Shown here one piece after another: positions 8,701 through 18,835 of a stretch of DNA of 64,000 nt; position 1 is the stretch's first letter; the number at the start of each line of letters is the position of its first letter. The notes below the pieces were generated by a model, which did no database searches, had not been told where the DNA came from, and saw only the letters and a list, made by a program, of their open reading frames with translations. Both the position numbers and the translations under genes were made by a program. Where the stretch lies: the NCBI GenBank assembly GCA_913056495.1, contig CAJXMO010000002.1:124001-188000 (forward strand), in the 5' to 3' direction. Source of the stretch: an uncultured Alteromonadaceae bacterium. GTDB taxonomy: Bacteria > Pseudomonadota > Gammaproteobacteria > Enterobacterales > Alteromonadaceae.

Positions 8701-9804
8701 ATGATGAAAAATTTATTAGGGATCTCTTTTGCGGCTTTGACAGTGCTACAGAGTGCGCATGCCGACGAGAATACAGCAAAAGAACAGGCATTCAATCAGG
8801 CCTACGCTGCGTTAAAAACCGCTCTCTCTAATAATGATGCTGAGCAAACAAAACTATCCGCGAAAAAAAGCTATGAACTGGGATGTGATTTTTACGGGCG
8901 AACCAGCGAGCGTTGCTTTGAGCTAACCGACAATTATGCCGAGATAATGGATGAACTGGCTGATTTTGATGAAGCAGAAATCGTTTATCGTGACGCATTG
9001 GCTAAAATGGCAATAGAATATGGCGACAATAGTATTGAAGTCGGTGAGTTGGCGCTAAATATTCTTCAAAGTTTATCTGTTGGGACTAATCATGATGTAA
9101 ATGATTTTATTGTTCGGTTTTTAAGCTATCGAATTGACGATGCTGCAGATGAGCTTGAGCGGCAAGATCCCTTAGCCGCAGGTGAATTCTGGTTTAAAGC
9201 TATTCAGGCATACAATAGACACGGCTACAGAAATAAAAAAGAAATTCTTAAAGCCTATCAATTAATGGATGAACATTCCAAAACAGAGAATCAGGCACTG
9301 GTTGTATGTCGTTTTATGGCGGCAAAATATTATTTTCATAAACGAGATATCGATGATGGTATTGAGCTGCACGAAAAAAATATCCAGGCGATGGAGCAAC
9401 TGAATGACCCCCAGTTAAAAAGGCTGGAAATTCAAACTCGTGGTTTATTAATTACCAGTTATCAAAGAGAAGGTAACCGTAAAAAAGAGCAACAACACCT
9501 AGTGGGGCTAGCGAAAATAACCCCCTGGAGTAAAAATGCAGAACCTATTTATCGTACTGGCGCCGAATATCCCGAATATGCTTGGCATAATAATATGGAA
9601 GGTACTGTTATTCTAAGATTTGATTTGGATAAAAGCGGCAGACCCAAAAATATTAAAGTGGTCAGTGCGGATCATGGCAATACATTTAAACGTTCAGCAA
9701 TCAAGTCTTTAAGAAAATGGCGATTTTTACCCAAACTCGAAAATGGTAAACCCGTTAAGGCAAAAGGCTTAGAAACGTCCGTTTCATTTGCTTTAGCTAA
9801 ATAA
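8701..9804 (+). CDS. Exported TonB C-terminal-domain protein, copy 1
   Basis: This 367-residue protein has a cleavable-looking signal peptide (cleavage near SAHA-DE), a helical repeat-like middle resembling TPRs, and a C-terminal TonB-type domain from about 285. The domain signatures are YPEYAWHNNMEGTVILRFD and a final AIKSLRKWRFLP. Classical TonB keeps an N-terminal membrane anchor and a Pro-rich spanner, and neither is visible here. The protein is probably soluble in the periplasm and may not transduce proton-motive force. It is followed by two paralogues 14 and 10 bp apart, so the three form an operon. GGGAA precedes the start; the second ATG at 8704 is equally possible. Confidence 0.75.
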   Translation: MMKNLLGISFAALTVLQSAHADENTAKEQAFNQAYAALKTALSNNDAEQTKLSAKKSYELGCDFYGRTSERCFELTDNYAEIMDELADFDEAEIVYRDALAKMAIEYGDNSIEVGELALNILQSLSVGTNHDVNDFIVRFLSYRIDDAADELERQDPLAAGEFWFKAIQAYNRHGYRNKKEILKAYQLMDEHSKTENQALVVCRFMAAKYYFHKRDIDDGIELHEKNIQAMEQLNDPQLKRLEIQTRGLLITSYQREGNRKKEQQHLVGLAKITPWSKNAEPIYRTGAEYPEYAWHNNMEGTVILRFDLDKSGRPKNIKVVSADHGNTFKRSAIKSLRKWRFLPKLENGKPVKAKGLETSVSFALAK

Positions 9805-9818
9805 AGAGCGCCTCTTAA

Positions 9819-10907
9819 ATGATAAAAAAAATTTTAATACTTTCCGGTCTTTTAGTCGGGCAAATGGGTTTTGCTGGTGAGCCGTCTCAACTCGAAAGGA
9901 ACTTTAAGCGGGCCCATGCAGCATATCAAACTGCCATAAATCGATATGACAGAGCTCAGGCTAAAGTACATGCGGAAACTAGCTTTAAATTGGGTTGTGA
10001 GTTGTATGAAAAAGCGAGTGATAACTGCATTGCTTTAACGATAAGGTATAGCAAATTTACTCCGGATTTTGAGGTTGCGGAAAAAATTCTACGCCAACTG
10101 TTTGAAGATGTAGCTGAGGCGTACGGAGAAGATAGCTTGCAGATAGGTGTATTGGCCTTGTCTGTAATTAAAAACTTTCCGACGAATGAGAATCAGGATG
10201 TTTTTGACTTTATTACCGGCTTTTTAATTTATCGAATAGAAGATGTAGCCGGAGAACTTGAACGTTTAAACCCTCAGCTCGCTGGTGAATTTTGGTTAGA
10301 AGCCGTTGAAACATTGGATTCGGCTGGCTATAGATATCGAAAAGAGATTAAAAAAGCCTACCGCTTCTTAAAAGAAAATAGTCCAGCAGAAAATGAAAAA
10401 CTTATTAACGCCAGATATCTGGCTGCTAAGTATTACTTTCATAAGGGAGATTCAGATAAAGCGATTGAATTACATGAAGAAAATGTAAAAGCTATGGTAA
10501 GTTTAGCTGTAGAGTCATTAAACGATCTGGAAATAGAAACTCGCGGCCTCTTGGTTGCAGCCTATCAAAAAGAAGGCCTGAGCAATAAAGCTCAGTCGCA
10601 TTTAGTTGGTTTGAGTAAAATTTCAGAATGGAGTGTATTTGCTGATCCTATTTACAGAACTTGGGCGAAATATCCTGATTTTGCCTGGAATAATAATCAG
10701 GAAGGAAGGGTTAAGTTAAGTTTTGACCTTGACGACAAAGGCAGGCCTGTGAATATTAAAGTGATAGAAGCGGATCATGGAAATACTTTCAAACGAGCTG
10801 CCATTAAAGCTCTTAGGGAGTGGCGCTTCATTCCTAAATTTGAAGATGGAAAACCTGTTCCGGCAACGGGATTATCTACATCTATTTCTTTTGCGATTGG
10901 AAAATAA
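9819..10907 (+). CDS. Exported TonB C-terminal-domain protein, copy 2
   Basis: This 362-residue paralogue of the gene before it shares the same layout: signal peptide ending near GFAG-EP, helical repeat region with a conserved KLGCELY/KASDNC block, and a C-terminal TonB domain (YPDFAWNNNQEGRVKLSFD, then AIKALREWRFIP). The two Cys of that block are kept in all three copies, which suggests a conserved disulfide. It lies 14 bp after copy 1. No strong Shine-Dalgarno is visible, so translation may be coupled. The role is unknown. The C-terminal domain could contact a TonB-dependent receptor or cell-wall component. Confidence 0.72.
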   Translation: MIKKILILSGLLVGQMGFAGEPSQLERNFKRAHAAYQTAINRYDRAQAKVHAETSFKLGCELYEKASDNCIALTIRYSKFTPDFEVAEKILRQLFEDVAEAYGEDSLQIGVLALSVIKNFPTNENQDVFDFITGFLIYRIEDVAGELERLNPQLAGEFWLEAVETLDSAGYRYRKEIKKAYRFLKENSPAENEKLINARYLAAKYYFHKGDSDKAIELHEENVKAMVSLAVESLNDLEIETRGLLVAAYQKEGLSNKAQSHLVGLSKISEWSVFADPIYRTWAKYPDFAWNNNQEGRVKLSFDLDDKGRPVNIKVIEADHGNTFKRAAIKALREWRFIPKFEDGKPVPATGLSTSISFAIGK

Positions 10908-10917
10908 ATAGAAGACT

Positions 10918-12015
10918 ATGAACATTTCTAGATTTAAAAAAGTAATACTCTCGATTGTATTGTTCGTTGTGCCCACTTTTCATTTATTTGCTAGTTCAGC
11001 TGACCGGTCTCAGCTTAAACAAGATTTTAAACAGACTTATTCTGCTTACCAAAAAGCGCTGGCTGGCGATGATCTTAAACTGATAGAAGCTAATGCTAAA
11101 AAAAGCTATGAGTTGGGTTGTCAGTTATTTGATAAAGCCAGTGATAACTGTATTACGTTAACGACAAATTACGCGATGGTAGCTGCTTCGATGAAGCTGA
11201 TGGAAGGTTTATATCTAGAAGCGCTCGATACCATGGTTAAGGAGTACGGTGAATATTCGGTTCCGGTGGCTAGCTTTGCTATTTCTATTTTAAATTCACC
11301 AAGAGTTGATGGAAAAGTATACTCATTGTTTTTATTTGCTTACAAACAAGTCAATAAGGTAGCAAAAGCAATTGTTGAGTCAGATCCCATATCAGCGGGA
11401 ACCCTATATGTGCTTACTGCAGAAGCTATAGTTGATAAAGTTTACAACGATATAGTTATGGCCAAAGGTTATAATTTGCTGGTGAACAGAATTGAAAGTA
11501 GCGAACCTATTTTGATTAGAAGCCAAGCCTTAGCTGCCAAATATTACTTGCGCAAAGGAGAAAGGGATAAGTCACTAGAGCTCAGTGAGGAGCTTATTCA
11601 GATATTGGATAAGGTTGGCAGTCAGTCATACAAAGATATTGAAATAGAAACCAGAAGGTTTTTATATACTGAATATGAATGGGATGGAAAAAGAAAAAAA
11701 GCCGACAAGCATTTAGCTGTGGTTACAAAACTGAAACCTTGGTCAGAAGAAGCGGAAGCTGTTTTTCGAGTGCAGCCACTTTACCCGGCTAATGCTGCCA
11801 GAGACAAGCTGGAAGGTTGGGTGGAGTTGAGTTTCAACGTTAATGAGAGAGGGCGTACTGAAAATATTGAAGTTATTGAGTCTTCCCACATTATTTTTAA
11901 TCGTGAAGCAAAAAAAGCGCTGAAACGTTGGCGCTACTTTCCAAAAGTGATTGATGGAGCGGCAGTAAAAACGGATACTTATACGTTAAGATTGGATTTT
12001 TCATTAAAAAAATAG
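10918..12015 (+). CDS. Exported TonB C-terminal-domain protein, copy 3 (divergent)
   Basis: This third tandem paralogue has 365 residues. It has a hydrophobic N-terminus ending near HLFASSA, the KSYELGCQLF/KASDNC block shared with copies 1 and 2, and a C-terminal TonB domain (YPANAARDKLEGWVELSFN, then AKKALKRWRYFP). Its middle is less similar than copies 1 and 2 are to each other, for example the region after LMEGLYLEAL. This suggests older divergence or relaxed constraint. It starts 10 bp after copy 2 with AGAAG just upstream. Function unknown. Confidence 0.7.
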   Translation: MNISRFKKVILSIVLFVVPTFHLFASSADRSQLKQDFKQTYSAYQKALAGDDLKLIEANAKKSYELGCQLFDKASDNCITLTTNYAMVAASMKLMEGLYLEALDTMVKEYGEYSVPVASFAISILNSPRVDGKVYSLFLFAYKQVNKVAKAIVESDPISAGTLYVLTAEAIVDKVYNDIVMAKGYNLLVNRIESSEPILIRSQALAAKYYLRKGERDKSLELSEELIQILDKVGSQSYKDIEIETRRFLYTEYEWDGKRKKADKHLAVVTKLKPWSEEAEAVFRVQPLYPANAARDKLEGWVELSFNVNERGRTENIEVIESSHIIFNREAKKALKRWRYFPKVIDGAAVKTDTYTLRLDFSLKK

Positions 12016-12047
12016 CCTGAAACCATATAAAACTAAAAGGATACGCC

Positions 12048-12410
12048 ATGCGCGTGAAAAATTTAATTTGTTTATTGGGATGCCTGTTTTGTCATCCAGT
12101 GCTGGCCGACATAGAGCATCTGGTTTTTTTATGGCTAAAGCCTGATGCAAACGAGCAGGTTAAACAGCAAATTATTCAGCAATCACTGGCGCTTGCACAA
12201 CTGCCTGAAGTTAAATCTGTTGAAGCGGGTGAGCCGCTGCAAAGCGACAGACCTATTGTGGATGACAGCTTTGATATTGGTGTGGTATTCAGGTTTAAAG
12301 ATAAACAGACGCTTCGTCAATTTGAACAAAATCCGGTTCATATTGAATTTGTTAAAACTCAGGTCAAGCCGGTATTAGCCAAAATTCTGATTTACGATAT
12401 CAAGCATTAA
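12048..12410 (+). CDS. Secreted Dabb-domain (stress-responsive alpha/beta barrel) protein
   Basis: This 120-residue protein has a signal peptide (through HPVLA-DI) and one ferredoxin-like Dabb domain. The domain shows the HLVFLWLKPDANEQ start, a conserved GEPLQSDRP loop, and a closing FVKTQVKPVLAKILIYD strand. Dabb proteins usually form dimeric barrels; functions vary and many are unassigned. It lies 32 bp after the third TonB-domain gene on the same strand and may be the last gene of that operon. A bidirectional terminator follows. Confidence 0.75.
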   Translation: MRVKNLICLLGCLFCHPVLADIEHLVFLWLKPDANEQVKQQIIQQSLALAQLPEVKSVEAGEPLQSDRPIVDDSFDIGVVFRFKDKQTLRQFEQNPVHIEFVKTQVKPVLAKILIYDIKH

Positions 12411-12426
12411 AAATAAACCCGATAAA

Positions 12427-12456
12427 AAAATCCGGTGTTGGCAGACACCGGATTTT
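12427..12456. terminator. Bidirectional rho-independent terminator
   Basis: AAAATCCGGTGT and ACACCGGATTTT form a 12-bp stem with a 6-base loop. A-rich sequence on one side gives a U-tract for minus-strand transcripts. It separates the convergent Dabb gene and cyoE and probably serves both. Confidence 0.8.
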
Positions 12457-12546
12457 GCTTTTCTTTAACTTTAATTGGCTTATAACTTTTCTAAACTTGT
12501 TGAAATGTTTTTGCTGTTGCGACCTCCTTATGGTTGGTTGAATTGA

Positions 12547-13431
12547 TTATGCGCTAGCCATTAAGACTGGCGCACCTGCGCTATAGTCCACAGCCATCGC
12601 GATGCAAAGCGCAGTAATATTTAAAATTGAAAACGCAAAAACGCGGCGTGCCCAGCTGTTGATTTCAATATCTTTTTGATAGCCTTTAAGGGCCATCAAT
12701 AGCCACCACAAGCTGATAGTACAGGCCACTGCCATAAAAGCAGCACCGGTATAACCGCTGAGCGGCAGTAACATCACAACCAAAGTATAAACCGCGATAT
12801 ACAAAATAATTTTGTGTTTGGCTTTTTCGATACCTTTGACAACCGGCAATACCGGAATATTGGCCGCTTTGTAGTCCCGATAGCGAAAAATAGCGATAGC
12901 ATAAGAGTGTGGCATTTGCCACAGGCTAAACATCACCAGCAGGATTAACGCGCCTGAATCAAATTGGCCGGTCACAGCACAATAACCAACAACAGGTGGG
13001 ACCGCGCCGGAAAAGCTGCCAACAAAAGTGCCATAAACTGAATTTCGTTTCATATACAGGCTATAAATACCGACATAAATACAATAGCCAAACCCGGCAA
13101 AGATTAATGCTGTGGTGTTGGTATAAATTGCAAGTAGGGTAAAGCCTGCAATGCCCAATACGCAGCCATGTAAAAAAGTAGCTAAACCAGATAATTCACC
13201 CGTGACTGTGACCCGTTTTTGGGTTCTTTGCATTGCGGCGTCAATGTCTCTGTCTATCAAGTTATTAATAGCGCAGCCAGAGGCGACGATTAGAGATAAA
13301 CCCACCAAGGTCGCCAGCATTAAAGTCAAGTTAATTTCACCACGTGAGGCGAGTAAAAAACCTCCCGCGACAGAAATTAAATTACCCATAATAATGCCGG
13401 GTTTGGTCACAGATAAATAACGAAGAATCAT
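12547..13431 (-). CDS. cyoE: Protoheme IX farnesyltransferase (heme O synthase)
   Basis: This 294-residue polytopic UbiA-family prenyltransferase makes heme O for the bo3 oxidase by farnesylating protoheme in the inner membrane. The prenyl-diphosphate-binding motif [18 protein letters not shown] (about 61-78) is intact. About eight to nine hydrophobic segments are visible. The length matches E. coli CyoE (296 aa). It is the last gene of the cyoABCDE operon, about 34 bp after cyoD. Confidence 0.95.
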   Translation of the reverse strand: MILRYLSVTKPGIIMGNLISVAGGFLLASRGEINLTLMLATLVGLSLIVASGCAINNLIDRDIDAAMQRTQKRVTVTGELSGLATFLHGCVLGIAGFTLLAIYTNTTALIFAGFGYCIYVGIYSLYMKRNSVYGTFVGSFSGAVPPVVGYCAVTGQFDSGALILLVMFSLWQMPHSYAIAIFRYRDYKAANIPVLPVVKGIEKAKHKIILYIAVYTLVVMLLPLSGYTGAAFMAVACTISLWWLLMALKGYQKDIEINSWARRVFAFSILNITALCIAMAVDYSAGAPVLMASA

Positions 13432-13465
13432 CTGGTTAGCTCCTAAAACGACAAACTGAACAGGG

Positions 13466-13825
13466 TTAGTACATCATCATGGCGTTGGATTCGTAGATAA
13501 TCCAAACCGATAAACCCACCACCATCACAATAACCAGAGCACTGAATAAAAATGACAGCGTACTGGCTTTGCCTTCTTCGGTGACAAAATTCAGGTGGAG
13601 AAAATACTTTAAGTGCACCCAAATCTGAATGATCGCCATAGTGACTATGGTCCATATGGTAATGGTTTTGGAATAATCACCACTTATCACCATTGCAAAC
13701 GGGATTAGGGTTAACACGACTGACAATAAAAATCCGATTAAATAAGATTTAACACTGCCATGCTCAGCTTCTGTATCTTGTTGGTGGGCGAATTGTTCAA
13801 TAATTTGTGATTCGCTGTGACTCAT
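13466..13825 (-). CDS. cyoD: Cytochrome bo3 ubiquinol oxidase subunit IV
   Basis: This 119-residue protein has a short hydrophilic N-terminus ([12 protein letters not shown]) and three transmembrane helices with the family stretch [21 protein letters not shown]. It supports assembly of the quinol oxidase. The chosen ATG at 13825 overlaps the cyoC stop by one base (TAATG); a longer in-frame extension would run deep into cyoC and is unlikely. Confidence 0.93.
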   Translation of the reverse strand: MSHSESQIIEQFAHQQDTEAEHGSVKSYLIGFLLSVVLTLIPFAMVISGDYSKTITIWTIVTMAIIQIWVHLKYFLHLNFVTEEGKASTLSFLFSALVIVMVVGLSVWIIYESNAMMMY

Positions 13826-14460
13826 TACATAGCTCCCATTAAATAAACAACCGTAAATACGCAAATCCAGACGACATCTAAAAAGTGCCAGAACAAACTC
13901 AGGCAACTTAAACGTGTGGTAGTTTGGCTAGTTAACCCCCGGCGCATCACTTCAATCATCATTACTGTCATCCAGACTAAACCGGCAGTTACATGCAAAC
14001 CATGCAGCCCCACCAATGAAAAGAATGAAGTTAAAAATGCGCTTTGTTGCGGGCCGTTGCCATGTTCAATCAGGTGATGGAATTCATAAACTTCCATGCC
14101 GATAAAGATTGCACCTAAGGCAAATGTCACCATCAGCCAGGCCAGGGTATATGCTTTTTTCTGAGCATGAGCACTTATCATGGCAAAACCAAAAGTGATA
14201 CTACTTAATAACAGTGCAGCGGTTTCAACCCCGACAAAGCCAAGCTCAAAAATGTCTTTGCCGGATACACCGCCCGCTGTATTCATATAAAGCACAGCGT
14301 AGGTTGCAAAAAAAGACGCAAATAATAAACAGTCGGTCATTAAATACAGCCAGAAACCAAATACAGTATTACCACCTGTGTCATGATGTTCATGTACCAG
14401 CGCATTTAATTCATTTGAATCAAACTCGGCTGAATTTGCGTTTGCAGTCAATGAACTCAT
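13825..14460 (-). CDS. cyoC: Cytochrome bo3 ubiquinol oxidase subunit III
   Basis: This 211-residue heme-copper oxidase subunit III has five transmembrane segments and the conserved end [21 protein letters not shown]. The start region with [21 protein letters not shown] is typical of CyoC. Its ATG overlaps the cyoB stop by four bases (ATGA). Slightly longer than E. coli CyoC (204 aa). Confidence 0.95.
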   Translation of the reverse strand: MSSLTANANSAEFDSNELNALVHEHHDTGGNTVFGFWLYLMTDCLLFASFFATYAVLYMNTAGGVSGKDIFELGFVGVETAALLLSSITFGFAMISAHAQKKAYTLAWLMVTFALGAIFIGMEVYEFHHLIEHGNGPQQSAFLTSFFSLVGLHGLHVTAGLVWMTVMMIEVMRRGLTSQTTTRLSCLSLFWHFLDVVWICVFTVVYLMGAM

Positions 14461-16451
14461 GCTTTTGCCTCCTGATTATTTGTTGCACTGTGAATATGCG
14501 CGTGTTCAATTTCAACAATTTCTTCGGGTTGAACATAATAATCAACATCAGAGGTGTAACAGCGCTTGATAAATACTGTGATTGCAGAAATAAAACCAAA
14601 AGCGGCGAGCCACCAGATATGCCAGATCATGGCAAAACAAAATGCAGTTAAGCTCATACTGATGAGTACCCCGGCAGAAGTATTTTTAGGCATATGAATT
14701 GGGTTGTAGGCCAGTTGAGGCTGATAAGCTTTGCCTTGCTCTTTAAAGTCAGTCCAGGTATCTATATCACGCACCTGAGGTATTTTGGCAAAGTTGTAGT
14801 ATTGGGGAGGAGATGCCGTTGACCATTCCAGTGTGTGGCCATTCCAGGGATCGCCTGTCGTATCGGCTAATGCTTCTCGATTTTTAAAGCTAACATACAG
14901 CTGGATAATCTGAGATATTATCCCAAACATAATAATAAAAGCACCACCGCAAGCGATATATAACCAGATATTCCAGTCCGGGTTATTGGTATGGTTTAAG
15001 CGACGAGTCATACCTAAGAAACCTAAAACGTATAAAGGCACAAATGCAAAAATAAAGCCGATTAGCCAGCACCAGAATGCACTTTTCCCCCAGCCTTCGT
15101 GCAATTTAAAGCCCATTGCTTTGGGGAACCAGAAGGCAAAACCAGCTAAATAGCCAAATACAGCCCCACCAATAATCGTATTATGGAAATGCGCTATTAA
15201 AAATAAGCTGTTGTGCAGCACATAATCTGCACCCGGAATCGCTAATAATACGCCTGTCATCCCACCAATGGTGAAAGTCACCATAAAACCCAGCGCCCAT
15301 AAGATGGGTACACTGATGCGCAAGCGGCCACGATAAATGGTGAATAACCAGTTAAACAATTTAACCCCGGTTGGTACCGCGATAACCATGGTCATAACCC
15401 CAAAAAACGCATTAACGTTGGCACTCGAACCCATAGTAAAGAAGTGATGAAGCCAAACGATGAAACCCAGAACAGAGATAGCTCCGCTGGCGTAGACCAT
15501 AGATTTATAACCGAACAGGCGTTTACCGGTAAATGTTGAAACCACTTCGGAGAATATTCCGAATGCCGGTAATATCAATATATAAACTTCAGGATGACCC
15601 CAGGCCCAGAATAGATTGATATACATCATGGCGTTACCGCCAGCATCATTGGTAAAGAAATGAAAACCTAAGTATCTGTCTAGCGTTAACATTGCCAGTA
15701 CAGCGGTTAAAATTGGGAAAGAAGCGGCAATTAAGATATTTGCCCAGGTACAAGTCCAGGTAAAAATAGGCATTTTCATTAAACTCATGCCAGGCGCACG
15801 CATTTTAAAAACCGTCACTAAAAAGTTAACGCCGGTTAATAGTGTGCCCAAGCCGGATATTTGCAGTGCCCAGATATAATAATCGGCACCGACCCCGGGA
15901 CTGTATGTCAGCTCCGATAGCGGCGGATAAGCCACCCAGCCGGTTTTGGCAAATTCCCCCACAAATAATGAAATATTAATTAAAATTGCGCCGCCGGCTG
16001 TCAGCCAGAAACTCAGGTTATTTAAAAAAGGAAAAGCCACATCCCGCGCGCCAATTTGCAGCGGCAGTATTATATTCATCAGACCTATCATAAATGGCAT
16101 CGCCATAAAGATAATCATGATGACGCCGTGTGCGGTGAATATTTGATCATAATGCTCAGGTGGCAAATAACCGGCAGCGCCATTGGTTGCCATGGCTAAC
16201 TGGGTGCGCATCATAATCGCATCGGAAAAACCGCGGATGAGCATAATCAGGGCAAGTATGATGTACATTACACCTAAGCGTTTATGGTCGACCGAAGTCA
16301 CCCAGTCATGCCAGATGACGCCCCATTTTTGATATTTAGTAACCAGGCCAGCAATCAGCAAGCCAGCTAAAACAACCACCGCAAATGTGCCAACTAAAAT
16401 AGGCTCATGAAACGGGATTGCGTTAATGGATAATTTTCCGAATAAAGACAT
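14457..16451 (-). CDS. cyoB: Cytochrome bo3 ubiquinol oxidase subunit I
   Basis: This 664-residue subunit is the catalytic core. It reduces oxygen to water with electrons from ubiquinol and pumps protons. Visible hallmarks are the heme-ligand segment FTAHGVIMI, the Cu-B/cross-link region [17 protein letters not shown], the two adjacent copper His in [10 protein letters not shown], and the late heme-ligand region [14 protein letters not shown]. The length is essentially that of E. coli CyoB (663 aa). It lies 2 bp after cyoA and overlaps cyoC. Confidence 0.97.
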   Translation of the reverse strand: MSLFGKLSINAIPFHEPILVGTFAVVVLAGLLIAGLVTKYQKWGVIWHDWVTSVDHKRLGVMYIILALIMLIRGFSDAIMMRTQLAMATNGAAGYLPPEHYDQIFTAHGVIMIIFMAMPFMIGLMNIILPLQIGARDVAFPFLNNLSFWLTAGGAILINISLFVGEFAKTGWVAYPPLSELTYSPGVGADYYIWALQISGLGTLLTGVNFLVTVFKMRAPGMSLMKMPIFTWTCTWANILIAASFPILTAVLAMLTLDRYLGFHFFTNDAGGNAMMYINLFWAWGHPEVYILILPAFGIFSEVVSTFTGKRLFGYKSMVYASGAISVLGFIVWLHHFFTMGSSANVNAFFGVMTMVIAVPTGVKLFNWLFTIYRGRLRISVPILWALGFMVTFTIGGMTGVLLAIPGADYVLHNSLFLIAHFHNTIIGGAVFGYLAGFAFWFPKAMGFKLHEGWGKSAFWCWLIGFIFAFVPLYVLGFLGMTRRLNHTNNPDWNIWLYIACGGAFIIMFGIISQIIQLYVSFKNREALADTTGDPWNGHTLEWSTASPPQYYNFAKIPQVRDIDTWTDFKEQGKAYQPQLAYNPIHMPKNTSAGVLISMSLTAFCFAMIWHIWWLAAFGFISAITVFIKRCYTSDVDYYVQPEEIVEIEHAHIHSATNNQEAKA

Positions 16452-16453
16452 GA

Positions 16454-17368
16454 TTATTCCTCGTGTGCGCTGTGTTGTTGAGCGGCTGAATGCGAGACCA
16501 TGGCATGTTTGCTGTGCGCCATATCGTCATGTGCCTGCATATACTTCATTACAATGGAGTGGAATAAGCCGGGTGTAACCTGACCATAATAAGTGACCGG
16601 GTGGTACTCACTAGGTAACGCCAGTGTTTGATAGCTTGCCGGATCCAGCACTTCATCCTGTGCCTTAACTTGATTAACCCAGGTGTTAAAACTGGATTCA
16701 TCCGGAGTTGCTATGGCGTCAAATTGCATGCCGGTAAAACCTGCACCGCTATAGTTGGCTGAGTAACCATCAAAAGTACCGGGTTCGTTGGCAATCAGAT
16801 GCAGCTTGGTTTCCATCCCGGCCATTGAATAAATCTGGCTACCCAATTGGGGAATAAAAAATGAATTCATTGTGCTTTCAGAGGTGATTTTAAATTGCAC
16901 AGGCTTATTTGCCGGAAAGACCAGCTCATTTACACTTGCGATACCTTGCTCAGGATAAATAAACAGCCATTTCCAATTTAACGAAACTACTTCTACCACT
17001 AAATGCTCACCTTTATCTTCAAGTGGTTTGTATGGGTCTAGATCTTGAGTGGATTGCCAGGTAATTACGCCTAAAATGGCAACAATAATAATTGGAATGG
17101 TCCAGACAGTGGCTTCTATTTTGGTTGAGTGCGCCCATTTAGGGGCATATACCTCATGCGTTCGGCTGTCTCTGTATTTCCAGGCAAAATATAAAGTCAT
17201 CACAATCACAGGTACAACAACCAGTAGCATTAGAATGGTGGCAATGATGATTAAGTTTTTCTCATCGATACCAATTTGACCTTTAGGGTCGAGTACGCCG
17301 CCGCTGCAGCCTGACAATAGTAAAGCGATGCCGGCGAGGGCAATATTGCAAAGGTTACGAATTAACAA
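16454..17368 (-). CDS. cyoA: Cytochrome bo3 ubiquinol oxidase subunit II (lipoprotein)
   Basis: This 304-residue quinol-oxidase subunit II has a lipobox (LLLSGCSGG, Cys21), two transmembrane helices and a periplasmic cupredoxin-like domain. The [16 protein letters not shown] stretch stands where the Cu-A ligands of cytochrome c oxidases would be, as expected for a quinol enzyme. A His-rich tail ([20 protein letters not shown]) is notable and might bind metal. It is the first gene of the operon; I could not pin its promoter in the upstream 330 bp. Confidence 0.96.
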   Translation of the reverse strand: MLIRNLCNIALAGIALLLSGCSGGVLDPKGQIGIDEKNLIIIATILMLLVVVPVIVMTLYFAWKYRDSRTHEVYAPKWAHSTKIEATVWTIPIIIVAILGVITWQSTQDLDPYKPLEDKGEHLVVEVVSLNWKWLFIYPEQGIASVNELVFPANKPVQFKITSESTMNSFFIPQLGSQIYSMAGMETKLHLIANEPGTFDGYSANYSGAGFTGMQFDAIATPDESSFNTWVNQVKAQDEVLDPASYQTLALPSEYHPVTYYGQVTPGLFHSIVMKYMQAHDDMAHSKHAMVSHSAAQQHSAHEE

Positions 17369-17701
17369 AAGATTATCCTAAAACCTAACGTTGAAATTAA
17401 CGCTTTGAGCTTCTGCTTTTATCAATCTCAACAATAGAATACAGAGTATCCTGTTCAGTCAGACTTGAATCAGACAGTACAACAAAGCAAGGTATTTTCG
17501 GCTGTGCCGGAGAATCCCCAAGGTAACGAATACGGTTTATTCAGCTGCTTTTAAGATAACTGAAATTTGCCCGAACAAAGCGTACAAGAGAGCTTGGGGC
17601 GGAGAAATGGTTGAGTATAGTCAGAGCTAAACAGGGCAGACGTAAAGAAACAAATGCGCTAGTGAAGTTTGTTGCTTAGCAGTTTACCGATTTATTGTCT
17701 G
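17369..17701. promoter_or_regulatory. Upstream region of the cyo operon
   Basis: This 333-bp stretch precedes cyoA and has no credible gene. It should hold the cyo promoter. I did not find an unambiguous -35/-10 pair or a clear ArcA/Fnr palindrome. Confidence 0.35.
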
Positions 17702-18124
17702 TTACAAACAACCGGATATTGCAGGTGGCGCACGGCAACCATGAGCGTCATGAACAGGGTGAACCGTTAAATTCTGGCGAAATGCAAAAGCGGCTTTATT
17801 TAAAAACAGCCCGGTTCGTTTATTCGGTATTAAAATAAAAACCAGTGAACACAGACTTAAGATAAGCTGATTTGCGAATGTGGGATCGGCCAATAATTCA
17901 GAAAAACCATAAAATACAGGATCGAGCGAAAAACCTTCCGCAGATAAGGCCTCTAAACTTGCCAGCTCTTCAACGGTTGCGCCGGTAAAAGTCAGAATAG
18001 AAGTTAACGCAAATAGTTTGAGTATGATACATAAACTTTGCTCTGCCTGATTCAGGCGAGCACAACACTTTTGCTGCACCAAGGCCAGCAAAGAGTTTGT
18101 GTTAAGTTTAAGCCATGTATTCAA
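17702..18124 (-). CDS. Hypothetical protein, possible membrane-associated
   Basis: This is a possible 140-residue protein with two hydrophobic stretches (about 30-50 and 83-100) and a Cys-containing tail. I do not recognise a family. The flanking DNA has low coding character, and the C-terminal residues (HPVHDAHGCRAPP) look like non-coding translation. It is oriented like cyoA, 333 bp upstream of it. It may be a small unknown membrane protein or a chance frame. Confidence 0.3.
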   Translation of the reverse strand: MNTWLKLNTNSLLALVQQKCCARLNQAEQSLCIILKLFALTSILTFTGATVEELASLEALSAEGFSLDPVFYGFSELLADPTFANQLILSLCSLVFILIPNKRTGLFLNKAAFAFRQNLTVHPVHDAHGCRAPPAISGCL

Positions 18125-18550
18125 AATGATGCTTGTTCCTGATTGAAATCGTCACTGTTAAATGTGAATTATGTGGTTATTAAACTTTCAATATTTACTG
18201 AAAGTTTCGAACGGATTATATCAAAGAAAGTTAACTGTTCAATATTTAATTAATTTAGATCAAAGAAATTCTGTAAAAACTCAGTTAGCGGATGTAAATT
18301 CTGATAATTCAAAACAAGGTTATGACTCTAGCAAGCGTTTTGTATCAGAGTGAATTGGGATCACTAAATATAAAATTTTTGCTTGTGGATTGTGTCGATT
18401 ATTTTATGTATTCATTTTTGTTAGTTGGTCATTACTATGGTTGTATAGCACGATTTAATATTGAAATCTTAATGTTCATGGAATATACCCATTGCTTTTA
18501 ACTAAAAGCGTTAACGTTTCAGGGAACGCGTGTATAGAGTATTTTTTTAA
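18125..18550. other. AT-rich stretch without a supported gene
   Basis: About 425 bp of AT-rich DNA with no frame I would call a gene. It leads into the MASE1 relic that follows and may be part of the same decayed locus. Confidence 0.35.
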
Positions 18551-18745
18551 TTCCTATGCTGCTGGGCTGTCTTGATTTTTTGTATTGCTTTGCTTGGCAT
18601 TTTTACCAGACCCATTGAACTATTGGTTAATCTTTGGCCTGCCAACGCCATTTTACTGGGGTGGTTGCTGAGGTTTCCTAAAACGTCTTCAGCAAGTTGC
18701 TGCTAGCTTGTCTTATCTGCATCTGCGTATCGACTTAAATAAACT
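18551..18745 (+). pseudogene. Relic of a MASE1-domain sensor gene
   Basis: Translated from 18551 this frame gives LLGIFTRPIELLVNLWPANA followed by ILLGWLLRFPK. This is the hallmark N-terminal segment of MASE1 membrane sensor domains, found in diguanylate cyclases and histidine kinases. The frame hits a stop at 18704. In the next frame a hydrophobic segment continues briefly (LLLACLICICV) and stops again. There is no start or downstream catalytic domain before the chemoreceptor gene at 18836. I read it as a decayed gene fragment with a frameshift and a large deletion. Confidence 0.55.
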
Positions 18746-18835
18746 GAAACAGGATTAATTACCTTTACCTAAACTTGACAGCTGAAAAGTCCCTATCCAT
18801 ATTTTATAAATCTACTTATTGTTCGAATTTTAATC

